Assembly: GCF_022539505.1 (NCBI RefSeq)
Contig: NC_061510.1
Location: forward strand, 280,548,715-280,612,714
Source: Lolium rigidum
Lineage: Eukaryota; Streptophyta; Magnoliopsida; Poales; Poaceae
Reading direction: 5' to 3'
Length of the DNA: 64,000 bases
The position numbers were made by a program, and so were the translations under genes. Below, piece after piece: positions 1-10,739 of this stretch; positions within the stretch are counted from its first letter, which is position 1; every line of letters begins with the position of its first letter. Under the pieces are notes generated by a model. The model saw nothing but the letters and a program-made list of their open reading frames with translations, did not search any database and was not told where the DNA came from.

Positions 1-439
1 CTCCATCCGATGAGTGCTTGATCTAGTTCCCGTGACTCTAGGAGAGAATTACCTCTCGATCTATCACAAGAAGACTGATTTTTTTTGCATAGATTCTAAA
101 CCAATCGTTTTTTTGTTATGAGGGGCAAGCAGATGCACAAGTAAGACAATTTCCGTACAAGACAAGTCATGGATTATTATCCCTTGGTCACATTTTAAGC
201 CTCGTTGTGCTCCTCCTAACTTCCAGCACCACCAAAGGGGTACACTTGCCCCCCCACTCTTGACATGGATAGCAGAGGAAGAATGTGGTGGACTAATAGG
301 TGAACCCTTCCTTGGTGCTTGAGGAAGGAAAAACTTGGGTGATATGAGAGCAAGCTAACCGGGAGGCTACAGACGAGGAGCAATAGTTGGGCACTTAGTT
401 GGCAATGTAAGTCGCTAGTGGTCACATGTGGTGAATCTT

Positions 440-735
440 CCAATTCACTAAGTATCCGCCAGACCCTTGGTTTGCAAGAAATTTTGGCCCAATCAAAATC
501 CTCGGGGAGAGAGTAGCTTTGTCAGAAGAAATCAACCCATTGGGCTGATATTGTGACCAAATTCACTAGTGAGTCACCAAGCTTGAAGCTAGTGCTTTTC
601 CAGTGCAGTCTGAATTGACAACTCGCTTGTTAAGGCTTATAAGTATTCTTTACCTCCCCTTGTGTCGAATCAATAAATTTGGGTTTTACTTCCCTCGAAG
701 ACTGTTGCGATCCCCTATACTTGTGGGTCATCATA
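440..735 (+). repeat. possible 3' end of an LTR, remnant
   Basis: A stretch ending TGGGTCATCA, preceded by a purine/pyrimidine-mixed tail with AATAAA-like sequence, resembles the 3' end of a grass LTR. No partner repeat, primer-binding site or target duplication is visible in the window. It may instead be decayed tail sequence of the adjacent DUF4283 pseudogene. Weak call. Confidence 0.25.
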
Positions 736-859
736 TGCCATGATGAAGGGTTGCTCCATTAACATAACCACCTGAAGAATTAGTGCCAACAGAACTGATT
801 GTCAGAGTAAGCTCACTGTGATCATAACTAGGGGATCAATTTCCATAGCATCATTTGGA

Positions 860-1960
860 CCATTCTAAATGACAGGGTTGACTAAATCAACATCAAAGTT
901 GGCTGGTCCATTGTCCAAATAGGCTAAAGCAAATCCAGGAGTTCAAGAAATTCCTCATGACTGATTGGAGGCACCATTCAGGTCAGGGATGTTAACCATA
1001 GGAACATTATTCAGATCAAATCCATGATGGCCTAGAATGTGCTGAAGATTCTGTCTAATCTAATTGAAGGATTGTCCACCAGTTGGTACATCAGCAGCTG
1101 GCTGCCAAAGAGGCCAGTCTCCAGCCAAAGGTGGAGGAACAGGATTATCAGGTGATGTTGGCTAGAAATGGGCAGCTGGAAGTGGATGAGGAGTGGGCCC
1201 ATTAGCAGGTGGTGCATCTTCATCAGCAGGGCCTCCTCCAAGCAATTTTTGGCTCAAAATGTACACTGAGACATACCATGATTATGCAAGCATGTCATTA
1301 CCATGACTAATCACATAACTGTGTGGGATGCTTTCTAAGCTAACAACTCGGACTTTTGCAACCAGAGCCGCATAGGAGCTAGCTTCCTTGTCCCAAGATA
1401 TCATTGCTCCAAACTCTTTAACTACTCCCCTTATATGCTCATCATCCCACATATCCGCAGGAAAGGACAATATCATAATCCAACATTCTCTATTGTAAGT
1501 AAAGAAACGATGATTTATCCCCTTATTATGCTCCACGAAAGAGACTTGCCAGCCCTAAAAAGGGTGAGGGTTATTGCTGACCAGCCAGTCTCTATCGGAT
1601 GTCGAATTAAGGCGCACATAAGCAGTGTCGAGGGCACATCTCTGTGTAATCTCCAGCGAAAAGCCTAACTGGTCCTCAGTGAGGTCGCGGAGAAAGAGTC
1701 TAGTGAGGGCTAACGGCTGGTCACCTGGGATTGCAGGAGTAATGTCGACGATGGCCAGGTCTTCGTGCTTCAAGTTGATAGCGCCGCTCTCATGGTAGCG
1801 ATAGAGCTGTGGTCGGTTCTAAAGCTCAAGGATTTGGTACTGCCTAGGGACAAAGAGGTCGGATCAACCGGGAAATTTGGCATTGTATGCAATGAGGTGG
1901 CCGGCGGTGGTAGCGGAGACGACGAGGAGCTACAGTGCTGACAAGGGTTTGTTGGAGGGG
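860..1960 (-). pseudogene. DUF4283-type grass protein, degenerate
   Basis: Read on the minus strand, 1925 down to 1282 gives a DUF4283-like region: a segment containing the residues HEDLAIVDITP, then GDQPLALTRLFLRDL, VRLNSTSDRDWLV, and ECWIMILSFPADMW. Downstream (about 1240-860) a proline-rich tail includes the fragment FDLNNVPMVNIPDLN, typical of the C-terminal tails of these proteins. The two main open segments (1773-1555 and 1536-1282) are in the same frame and are separated by a single TAG at 1555-1557 followed by six sense codons. More stops occur in the tail and near 1850. Such proteins are abundant in grasses, often linked to LINE ORF1 or transposon-derived families, and their role is unknown. 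The MITE at 1967-2251 lies just upstream. No start codon can be chosen. Confidence 0.6.
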
Positions 1961-1966
1961 AAGATG

Positions 1967-2251
1967 AGAGCAAGAACAATAGTATAGCCGGCAGTCGGCT
2001 ATAACAATTTGCCACATCATCTATAGTCAACTTATAGCTAGCATGTACAATAGTAAGCTATAAAGTTGTAGTACTTTTATATTATATGACCACTTTTTAG
2101 TCTCACATAGTGCCTAGGAGCACGTGCTAGAGCTGGCTATTAGATAAGAGCCCACTTCCCTTCTCTCTCCTAATCTCTCTCCTCCAACTAAGCAAACTTA
2201 TTATATTTTATCTCTTATAGCCAGCTGACTGTACCTTATTGTACTTGCTCT
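1967..2251. mobile_element. MITE, 285 bp
   Basis: The left end AGAGCAAGAACAATAG and the reverse complement of the right end AGAGCAAGTACAATAAG match over about 14 of 16 bases, and the similarity continues inward (...GTCGGCTATA against ...GCTGGCTATA), giving imperfect terminal inverted repeats of roughly 36 bp. The interior is AT-rich and non-coding. The flanks GGAAGATG and AGGAGATG are a possible diverged 8-9 bp target duplication, which would fit a hAT or Mutator origin; the superfamily is not settled. Confidence 0.65.
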
Positions 2252-2480
2252 GAAGGAGATGAAGGGGCAACACCTTTTTCTTTGGACAGTAAAGGAATAA
2301 GAAGAGATTCTACCTGCCCATTATTACAGCTGTCACCTAGGGAAAGTCCCACCACTAGTCCAAGTGGCGTGCTAACTAATGGAACCGTTGACTCATTAGG
2401 CTCAGGATCCTCCAAAAAAAGACCAGATTGATTCAGAGCCAGATTTTCTTTAGAAACAGCTTGATTGACTGCCTTTAGGG
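2252..2480 (-). other. open coding-like segment next to the MITE
   Basis: On the minus strand this stretch is open for about 77 codons (fragments VNQAVSKENLALNQSG and STPLGLVVGLSLGD are protein-like). The frame can be carried across the MITE to a stop near 1940. I do not recognise the protein. It may be an exon end of the same retroelement-related gene as the DUF4283 segment, or of a separate gene that the MITE split. Confidence 0.3.
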
Positions 2481-2712
2481 CAGCTCCAATGCTTCAGGGT
2501 GGACCGTATCTAAAATTGCCACATCAGAGAGTTTGCTTAGGTGGAGCAGTAATTAAGAAGAAAGAGATGAGAATCGTATCTTATTTAGGATATGTATCTT
2601 GTTTGTGGCCCCAAGATTAATTAATTCGCTGCCCAATAGAACTCTGCTTGGGCTTGCCATCACCCAATCCTTATGCAGGCCAAAGCCGTTCCACTTTATT
2701 ATTAGAACCTAC

Positions 2713-4031
2713 GTTAAGATACGAAGCCCTAGCCGCACCCCCCTCTCTCCCGCACCCCAGAAACCCTAGCCGCCTCCCGCCACCGCCGGCGGCGCCGTCG
2801 GGCAAAGGCCGCGGGGCGTGGCGGCGGGCTTCCCTCTTGGCGCAGCGAGGACGACGGCTGGGGGATCCCCTCGATGCTGCGGCGGTAGACCCCCTGCCCA
2901 TGTGTGATGGTTGGGCGACGGCGGTCGGAGGAAGGAGGGGCGACGGTGGCCAGTGCCGCGGCCTCCCCCACCTCTCGTGGGTGGCACACCGGTGGTGGAT
3001 GGTGGGGGGACGGTCTGCGCCATCCCCTCCCTTTCTCGCTGGTGCGGGGTGGTGACCTTGGGATCTTCCCGCGGCACGAGGTCGCCGGAGGTGGACGGCC
3101 AGGCTGGTAGTCCTGTGTTGGGGATCCCGGGATCTCACACAGGTTTCCGGCAATGGTGATCTAGTCCGGGGTGTCATGGCGGCCAGTGAAAACTGAGCCT
3201 CGACCTCGGTCTTGGCGGATGATGGTGGCGTCGGTCGACGTCGTTACCTTGTTGAAGGCATCATCTTTGCCTGTCTTGGCACTACACTCGGCGAGTTGGG
3301 GATGCACGGCTGCCGGTGAAAACCGTGCTCTGACTCGGTTGGCGGACGATGGCGACGTGTCGTGCCGCTACCTTCTTGAAGGCACCGTCGTCGCAGTTTG
3401 CGGTCTCTCACTTGTGCGGCTCCGGGGGAAACCCTAGGTCCGGGTCTCCCAGATCGGACGATGGCGGCGCGCCATGCGTCGTTCTACCTCTTGGGGCATC
3501 GTTTTTGGAGCAGCTGCTGGATGTTGGCGGTTTTCGGTGGAGTGGTGTTCATCTACCACATTGTTGGCGCTGAGTCTCAGTGGCATGGTGCTGCAGGGTA
3601 TCAACGACAGATGCGGAATTATGTATAGGTGCAGGATGATGGAGCTGCCTGGCGTCATGGTGGCATCGACGACAGGTCTTGCAAGGTTAATGCGATGATC
3701 TCTCTTGAAGATGGAGTCGAGGAAGATGGCGGGAGCAACTCCTGTGGCGTGGGCGTTGGCGTGCGCTGAGAGTCTGCTTGACTGGATGTGTTTCTCACCT
3801 GCTATTGGGCGGTTTGGGAAGGCATTTAGTTTTGGCTGATGTGAGTTGGTGCATTGTCACCCTCTTCATCCCACTGTAGGTATAGCAAGGTTGCTTCGAG
3901 ATTGATCTTTTGTATTATTTCTTGTAAGGTTTCGTGAATAATCTAATAAAAAAGCCGTGTGCATCCTTTGGATGCAGAAGCTGGGGCGATATTTCTCCCA
4001 TTTCGGAAAAAAGTTTGTTAAGATACGAAGC
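2713..4031 (+). mobile_element. GC-rich non-coding LINE-like retroposon with 15-bp TSD
   Basis: Perfect 15-bp direct repeats GTTAAGATACGAAGC occur at 2713-2727 and 4017-4031. Between them lies a 1289-bp unit that starts CCCTAGCCGCACCCC and ends in a short A-rich tail. Its 3' end holds the hairpin GCATCCTTTGGATGC (3961-3975) and a CTGGGGC tract, as in many plant LINE 3' ends. The interior carries two related modules, about 3185-3270 and 3318-3400, each running from a GTGAAAAC-type start to a TTGAAGGCA-type end. No long reading frame with RT motifs is present, so the unit must have been moved by a LINE machinery from elsewhere. It was inserted in an older AT-rich sequence of unknown identity. 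Confidence 0.75.
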
Positions 4032-4349
4032 ACTGTGGCATCTTGTATCTAATTTTGCTTGGGATGTTTAAGTAGTATTATTGTATGGTTTTGCGGATGG
4101 GAAAAATAATGAGTTAGTAGAATCGGAAAAATCCATAAAAGGGATAGAGATTCTATAGTATTCTAAAGGATTTTATGATTTGGATCGGGACTCGACATGG
4201 GTTCTACGCGATTGGGATTCATAGTGGGATTTGGATCGATACGGTAATGTAAGATCATCAACTCGTAGGATTCCGGTAGTAGGATCGGGATTCTGACTAC
4301 CTTGGGGCCAAGTACGAATCGGCTAACAACATCTTCGCAGGATCGGGGC

Positions 4350-6830
4350 GCGGGGGCTCCCAGTTCTAGCGTAGCCTTAATGAAATCAAGCATCTGTTCA
4401 AACTTAGGGCCAGACACATCATCCGAGATGGAAACCGTACGCAATTCTGGATGGACAAGTGGACAGGGACTTGGCCCTCAAGGACAAATTCCATGTTCAA
4501 CATCTCCTCTATGCAAATGAGCTCAGTGTTCCAAGTGTGTGGTGGCGAGAACCAGTTGGACTTCCGCAGATCGCTAGATCAAGAGGGTGTGAGAGCCTGG
4601 CAACAACTTTTTTCGATAAAGGGAATATATTAATATCAGAAGATACCAATTACACCCAGCCTCTGCAACAACGCAACACCCTAATGGCAGTACGGATGCA
4701 CACAGCCAAAAAAGGAAAAAGAAAACTAAGAAACAAAAGTCCCACTACAACATTCTAGGCCTAGCAACAACAATACATCCACCACCAAGACAACACCTGA
4801 AATACAGAATCTCCAAAAGCGACGCCTCCAAGAAGGAAACAGTGCATCAGCGCCGTCGTCGCCCGATCAAAGATCTTAGGTTTTCACCCTGAAGATAGTC
4901 CCCGCTCTTAAAAACAATGCCTCCAACAAGGTCATTGCCAGGCACAACCAGTTAAAGCCAGACCTTGGATTTTCACCCTGAAAGGTAGGACTCTGAACTT
5001 CACCTATGTTGCCGCCCCCACTTGCATACCACTGCTGCGAAGCCCAGAACACTAAGCAAGTACCTCAACAGCGCGGAGACTTAAATCCCCATTAGCTAGA
5101 CCTCCGATCCGGCCTTCATGATATTCTCTTCTTCTGACTTCACCATGGACCAAAATGTCACTTGGTGTCAACACAGAACAGAGCTTCGCGCCGCTCCCTC
5201 CAGAACCAAACGGCTGGAATAAAAACATGGGTGCGCACGATCGAATACCACCCGATCCAGCAAACTCCAGACAAAGAAACACTGTTACATTCGCTGGCGG
5301 CGCCTTCCGGAACTCGACACTCCGGCTAGATCAAGGTGAGCAGGCCTCAGGAGGTCTCCATCTTCGCACAAGAGAAACCCTAGGACCACCACCTTCAAAC
5401 TGCGAAACAGATGAACAGCCCCCCTCACCGTCATCTGCTAGCCAGCGAAAACGAAGGAGGAATCGGTGAACGCACCATCCGAGACCCACGCGACCCAGAT
5501 CAAAGATCGGGCCTGCCACGCCACGTGATCTTGGACGCCGGTACCACACCATGCACACCTCGCAAAGTCGCTGCCCCCTCCTCGCGCCATCAGGAGAACC
5601 GACGACGGATCTGTGTGGGAACCAGACCCGCAGCCACCACCACCCCCATCGCCGGGAAGCCATGGAAGGAGCAGCTGGCGCCGCACACCAGGGGATCGCC
5701 GCCCTTGATGCTGTGCTCGCCTCCCCGCAGCAGCCGCCCCAGCTGCCACAACAGGTCGTCGCCACGACCACCCCCCGACTCCCTTTGGCGCCGGGGCCCG
5801 CCGCCACCGTGGCCAGCGCCGACGGCAGCGGCGGAGGGAGGGTACGGAGGGGAGGCGGCGGCTGGCGGCGCTAGGGTTCGCCCAGGCGTCGCCCTGGGGA
5901 ACGACGCGGGGCGAGAGCGAAACGTTTTCTCGTCCAAGTTAGCTAGGTGAGGATGGAAATGGAATCTCCTGGCAACAACTGAGCACTATCATTGAGGAAA
6001 CCATCCTAACGCAGGGTCAAGATAAGGTGGTTTGGAGTTTGGAACAATGTGGGTGTTTCTCGGTCAGCTCGATGTATTTGAAGCTGGCCCAAGGAGCCTC
6101 CATTGCCCACTTCAAGGATATATAGGCTGTGCGCATCCCTCTCGAAAACATAATTTTCTCTTGGCAATTGGTGCTAGATCGGCTCCCGTCGAGTTTGAAC
6201 ATTGCCACCAGGCAGGGGCCAGGGAATGGTTGTTGCACGTTTTGTGGTAGGCCGGAAGATGCTGCTCATATCTTTTTTACGTGCTCAACTGCTGTTTTTG
6301 CCTGGAGCGTGACCCGATACCTGTTGGGATGTAGTTGATGTCCCGCTAACTTTGCACAATTCGTTGCTATCGTCTCTAGTCTTTGGGGTAGACTTAGACG
6401 GTGTGTTCGGCTCCTTTTTATCGCGCAATCTTGGTCGCATTGGCTCCTTAGAAATAAGATGACCATTGAATCCAAATTTATGAAACACCCAGCTAATATT
6501 ATCTTTAAAATTATCTTTAAAACGATGTTGTTTCTACAACTTTGGATGTCACTGGCAAGACCCCTGTACTGCCCATGGATAAAGCACGCGACCGACGAGC
6601 TCAAACTACTTCACGACGCCGTCGCGCCAAGGGGGTTCAAGGATGATGTGCCGCTGATGTCCAGCCCCTTAGGGATGTCGGACCTATCTAGTTTGTCTTT
6701 TATTTGGCGAAGCTGTTTGATATTCGTGTCTCCAAAATCTGAGAGCTTTATTAATTTAAAGTTGGGCATTCCATGCCTTTTATCTAAATTTGTTTTACTG
6801 ATTTTCATTTATTTCCATATGCGTTTTGCA
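4350..6830 (+). pseudogene. LINE ORF2 C-terminal remnant (reverse transcriptase tail, zf-RVT)
   Basis: Fragments NEIKHLFKLRARHIIRDG and FWMDKWTGTWPLKDKF (about 4375-4500) are the region after the RT domain of plant LINEs. A zinc-ribbon motif of the zf-RVT family is at about 6220-6290: C-x2-C-x7-H-x4-C within CTFCGRPEDAAHIFFTC, followed by a conserved Trp. A further segment (LRNKMTIES..., 6450-6620) matches the usual extreme C-terminus. An in-frame TAG at about 4366 replaces an expected Trp codon, and the frame changes several times. The catalytic RT core is not in the window, so the copy is 5'-truncated. It is interrupted at 4608 by a second retroposon on the opposite strand. Confidence 0.7.
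4596..5980 (-). mobile_element. GC-rich non-coding LINE-like retroposon with 13-bp TSD, nested
   Basis: The 13-bp repeat CCTGGCAACAACT is at 4596-4608 and 5968-5980. The 1359-bp unit between them is on the minus strand: its GC-rich start is at the right, and its 3' end at the left finishes with a CTTTATCGAAAAAA-type tail. The minus-strand interior has two modules starting CAGGGTGAAAAyC and running to CTTnTTGGAGGC, the same design as the unit at 2728-4016. Reading frames of 100-180 codons here are GC-driven shadows with no recognisable domain. It splits the LINE ORF2 remnant. Confidence 0.75.
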
Positions 6831-6839
6831 CACTAGTAG

Positions 6840-7360
6840 TCTAGGTGAAATTTTATCACTTTTCCTTATCTTTGATATATGTGTGGGTGTTATGAAATAT
6901 TATGAATAAATGAAGGCAAGAGGAGCAAAGATGCCATAATATGGAGGAGCTACATGCAATTCTCGCAACGATAAACTTTGTCGCGTGATCGTGTTGCAAT
7001 ACATATATTAGAAATATTCATCATATCATTCATAATATGATCTTGTTGCCAATTAACATAAACGTTTATGATTGGGAAACCTCGATCATTTGTTGGCCAC
7101 AAAAAGTTCCAGTGCTCTACATATGTCGTGTGTTGTTAATTGCGAAAAAGGGCGAAACACCATTTTTGTAGCACTGTCGCTTCTAGGGGCTGGATACTTT
7201 AGCTGCGCACATAGCAATCCTACTGTCACCGGATCCATCCGGATCCATCGGATGGTATTAACCTCAGGATCAAGTGATCAACCATTCCACACTGCCATTA
7301 AATGGCGGTTCTCCTGCTGCATAGAATTAGACTATTCATGTTCATAATTCTGTGGATGCG
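6840..7360. other. no gene seen; LINE 3' region and unassigned DNA
   Basis: The first 80-100 bases continue the AT-rich 3' untranslated part of the LINE remnant. I see no coding exon, repeat boundary or RNA gene in the rest. Upstream exons of the thioesterase pseudogene would be expected here but are not recognisable. Confidence 0.4.
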
Positions 7361-8095
7361 TTGAAGCTTGGGATTGGCTGTTTCAGGATGGGTAGAGCAG
7401 AGCAGCCTGCTATGCTCACCTCAAATTCACCAGCGGTATCCCCTACCCGATCACGCTCAGCGCAGTCATCAGCCTGAGTGGCTGGCTCCCTTGCTCAAGG
7501 TGATCCAACTCCGCCACTATCTGCAGAAACACATCTACCGAAATACCAGACACTTTTATTACTCCTAATTTTGTAACGGAGCCTACTGATCTTGGCAATT
7601 GGATGAATTCAGGGCCCTCGGGGGTAAGATGGAGAGCTCACGCATGGCAGCAAGAAGAGTTGTCTCTTTGCCCATCCTGCTCTGCCATGGCAGAGCTAAC
7701 AAGCAAACAAAACAAATCTGCTGATTCGAATACAGTAAATGCAAGAGATGAATTAGCTAGATTGAGTTCTTTTGTGTGACGTAATTCTGCAGCGGATGAA
7801 GTCAGTGTCCAAGAAGAACGGTGAAATTTCTGTGTTCATCAGGGTTCACGTACCTGACTTTCATGTCCTTTTTAGATAATGACTTTCATGTCCTACAATG
7901 GGTATGCATCTTGTATCCAAACTAGGGTCCCCCCTTTACTCCCTTTCTCCCCAGATTATATGAACATTGAATAAGGGTTCACTCATCTCCCATGATGCAG
8001 GTTGGGGCACTACACTATCCCCGAAGAAATGGAGGACAGTCTGCAAGTGGCTCAGCTTGAGGCTCGGCGTCGACCCATGTCGCCAAACGGAATAG
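7361..8095 (+). pseudogene. acyl-protein thioesterase (LYPLA-type alpha/beta hydrolase), broken fragment
   Basis: The exon at 7361-7499 encodes KLGIGCFRMG and, after a frameshift, KFTSGIPYPITLSAVISLSG and WLPCS, which match plant acyl-protein thioesterase/carboxylesterase-like proteins. The last exon (8001-8095) encodes LGHYTIPEEMED and, one frame over, VCKWLSLRLGVDPC before a TAG at 8093-8095. The enzyme family removes palmitate from proteins. In this copy the nucleophile elbow (normally G-x-S-x-G) reads G-C-F-R-M-G: the catalytic Ser is an Arg codon AGG at 7385-7387. The catalytic-His motif GHY is retained. At least two frameshifts (7394-7423 and about 8035-8045) and missing N-terminal and middle exons make it non-functional. 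The bases between the two exons (a possible small exon at 7774-7803) do not match the family. Confidence 0.75.
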
Positions 8096-8606
8096 CACCT
8101 CTGTGCGTGCGCGATGGCTTTCCCAGTAGCATGGTTTGGTAGCTTGTAACACTACATTCCCTGATGTAGTATTGGTGCTGTGTAACTGATAAGGAGTGTG
8201 TGCATCAAATATTTCGTAATGCGGTCATAATGCTACCGAAACACGTTGTCTGTACAATCACATTGCAGAAAAAATTGGAATTCAAATATGATCAGAATCT
8301 TGCTAAAATGCAAGAAGAAAACCTTTGCAAGACTGTATAACGAATGCTTATATGTTCTGAACTATATACTATATCAGTTTTTATCAAGAACTGGGTCAAC
8401 TGAAGCCGCTGAAGCTAAATCAGTTTGATCAAAGTTTAGGTCCACCTGAAGCTAACTGTCATTGCCGTGGCGGCGCCAAAGTCCGAACTATCGTTACAAG
8501 GAGACGAGAACCAATTTATTTTTACAAGCGCATATTCGAAAGACAGGAAGTGGCATATATGAACAGAGAATGGGCGTCGTGTTCAGGGTGGTAAGGCGGC
8601 ATGCTT

Positions 8607-8724
8607 TGAACTGAAGACTGACATCATCACTGCACTGAAGGTGACATCCTCTGAACTGAAGACTATGATCATCACTACACAAAAGGTGACTGAACTGACG
8701 ACTGTCATCATTTCTGCACAAGAG
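8607..8724. repeat. three-copy minisatellite, periods about 45 and 39 bp
   Basis: Units begin at about 8607, 8652 and 8691 with GAACTGAAGACT, GAACTGAAGACT and GAACTGACGACT, each followed by an AT-CATCA core and a GCAC/ACAC-AA-AGG tail. The array lies just downstream of the stop of the CXC gene on the minus strand, so it may be in its 3' untranslated region. Confidence 0.6.
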
Positions 8725-8812
8725 GAGCAGACCACCAGTGTTACTTACTCCTGAACAGGTCATGGCTTAAAACACATACTGGATCCACAACATCTTCTCC
8801 TGAGGAATGTAA

Positions 8813-9569
8813 TTAAGAACTAACCTTGTTTCGTGGTCGTTTTATCCTGCCGGGGCCCCTGTTCTCCCGAGATTCTTTGGATTGTTCTTCCTTCTGCGCC
8901 GGCTCCTTAGCCTCTTCTGGTAGTTCGTTCATGACAGAGCCCGTGTCTGGGTCCTTAGCCTCTTCTGGTACAAAAAGATCAACACAGGTCAAACGAGTGT
9001 GTGTGATCATACAAGGAAAATAGAAAGAGGAGAATGTGGTCAGTGCACTCACTCCCTTTGGCCACAGGTCTATTTTTACATCCTCGGCAGGTGCACTTGG
9101 AGGTACACCTGTAATTGTTCTTAAGAACAAGAACCAGCTAGCCTCGGTTAGGAGGATAAGAGAAGAAGCATGTCTAGCTTTAAAGACGCAACAAGAATAA
9201 TGTACTAGTACATAAGAAAGACCATGAATGCAGAAGAAACACCTTCATGCAAGGACAGACCTTCATCCTGCAATGCGATATCTTGCATGCGCACCCTTTG
9301 TGACTCGGAGGCGGAATAACTGAGATCTGAAATACCTGCAACACACAAACAGTTGGAGCAAGTACGGGAATCAGAACAGCTAGCATGATAAGTGTTCATG
9401 AATGTGGTTTGCTTCAAGGAAGAAGAAGAAGAAGCATATGTTACTGTTTTGCGCTTCAACTTCAAGGAAGAAGAAGCAGCCTTCAGGTTCTGCGTTTGCC
9501 TGGTACCTTGGGCACTCGCCATGCTGCTGAAATCTGTCTGCTCCGGTAAATGTTAATGACTGAGGATGG
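8813..9569 (-). CDS. small CXC-domain (tesmin/TSO1-like) protein, multi-exon, N-terminus unresolved
   Basis: Minus-strand exons inferred from splice signals and phase: 9569-9507, 9335-9223, 9108-9053 and 8964-8813, with stop TAA at 8813-8815. All three introns have GT...AG and matching phases (0, 2, 1). The joined protein has a cysteine cluster C-x-C-x4-C-x4-C-x-C-x9-C-x3-C-x-C-x2-C, from GCACKISHCRMKVCPC through CTSKCTCRGC. This is the spacing of one CXC repeat, except that the middle spacer is longer than the usual six. CXC domains bind zinc and DNA in nuclear regulators; TSO1-like proteins have two, this has one. The tail is acidic/basic (EEAKEPAQKEEQSKES, then a KRPRNK cluster). No ATG precedes the cluster in exon 9569-9507; an in-frame ATG at 9386-9384 is an alternative start if the first intron is retained. 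It could be an intact short gene or a fragment. Confidence 0.5.
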
Positions 9570-10346
9570 CTGCAATACACAAGATGGAGATGAGACAGGT
9601 TCAATCAAATGAATCAAGTTTGCAGACATCATACTTCCAATTTCCATCCATCCACAGTTGTAAATAGCATCAAAGGAACAGAAAACAACTAGTACTGGAT
9701 TGGGGGCAGGGCATTTGACAAGAACAGCAGCAGTAAGAATAGGATTTTGCTTAATCGGAAGACCAAACTAGTAGTCTACTACGGCGGCAACAGATTAAAA
9801 ACTAGGTGAAGATGAAATGCATCATCTGCTAAACACGAACGCACAAGCAACGCATGCAGTAGCCTACTGCAACTTGACAGTATACTCAGCGATCGAGGAG
9901 AGGGCGGCCCAGGCATTTGAAAGCACAGCAGTAGGATACGGATTTTGCTCGGAAGACAAAACTAACAGATTAAATAGGTGGACATGAATGCAGCAACGCA
10001 TGCCAAGCATGGATGAACTAGCAAATTTGCAGGCACACAAACACAACCCAGGTAGGAGACGAACGAACAAAGGGAGTCCCACACGAACAAATCCATCCAT
10101 GCCTGAAGAAGTAGTAGAAATTTCTCAGCCTACGAAGCGATGGATGAGCAATTCATGCCTCATCATACGGCTCGTTCGTAGATCGATCAGGTAAACGGAC
10201 CAGAAACTCGGGGAAAACCAACCCAAACTCGCGAACATGGATCCGCCGCAGATGGTTCTCGCGTTGGCCGTTGGCGTACGCGCGTGGCTACCGAGGAGGC
10301 CGAGAAGCGGAGGGGAGGGGATGCGTGCTTACTTACTCGAACTTAC

Positions 10347-10700
10347 GGAGGAGACGTATTAGAAGGCGGAGGCGGCGTGGTAGACCTCGTCGGAGTTCGC
10401 CGGAGCGGAGGAAGGAGAAGGGCGTCCGCGTCAGCCTGCGCGCGCGCGTCCGAGGAAGCGGGGGAAATGTTAGCCGCGCGCCTTGCCGCGAAACCCTAGA
10501 GGAGGGCGGGAGGAAGCTGGGGGAAGAGCAGGAGAGGGGCGGCGGGGACTAACCGAGGAGGGATCAGCCGCCGACGTCGCTCGCCGGTGCCGGCAGCAGC
10601 GGCAGTGGCGGTGGCTAGTCAGCCGCGAGTCCTCCGTCTTCTCTTCCCGTCCGCGACGCGACTCGCGAAGCGCACGGAGCGTGGTCGGGTCTATATGAAG
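10347..10700 (-). promoter_or_regulatory. putative core promoter and non-coding first exon of the CXC gene
   Basis: On the minus strand a GC-rich segment follows a weak TATA-like CATATAG near 10700 and ends at a strong donor, CTCC followed by GTAAGTTCG (donor bases 10346 downward). It contains no ATG on that strand, as expected for a 5' untranslated exon. The intron would run to the acceptor at 9570-9572. This link is inference from position and signals only. Confidence 0.35.
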
Positions 10701-10739
10701 GCAGCGACCCGAGCCGAGAGGAGCCCGTGGTCCAGCTAA

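Noticed and set aside
5331..5950. Frames of 100-179 codons in GC-rich DNA
   Set aside because: They are in the non-coding GC-rich start of the nested retroposon; open frames on both strands are expected from base composition alone.
7504..7620. An open segment (TEPTDLGNWMNSGPSG) between the thioesterase exons that could be read as an exon
   Set aside because: Although splice phases can be made to match, the residues do not resemble the thioesterase family, and the last exon reads as the family in another frame.
8800..8824. A GT...AG interval that would extend the CXC protein to a different C-terminus
   Set aside because: At 25 bases it is too short for a plant intron; the TAA at 8813-8815 is the simpler stop.
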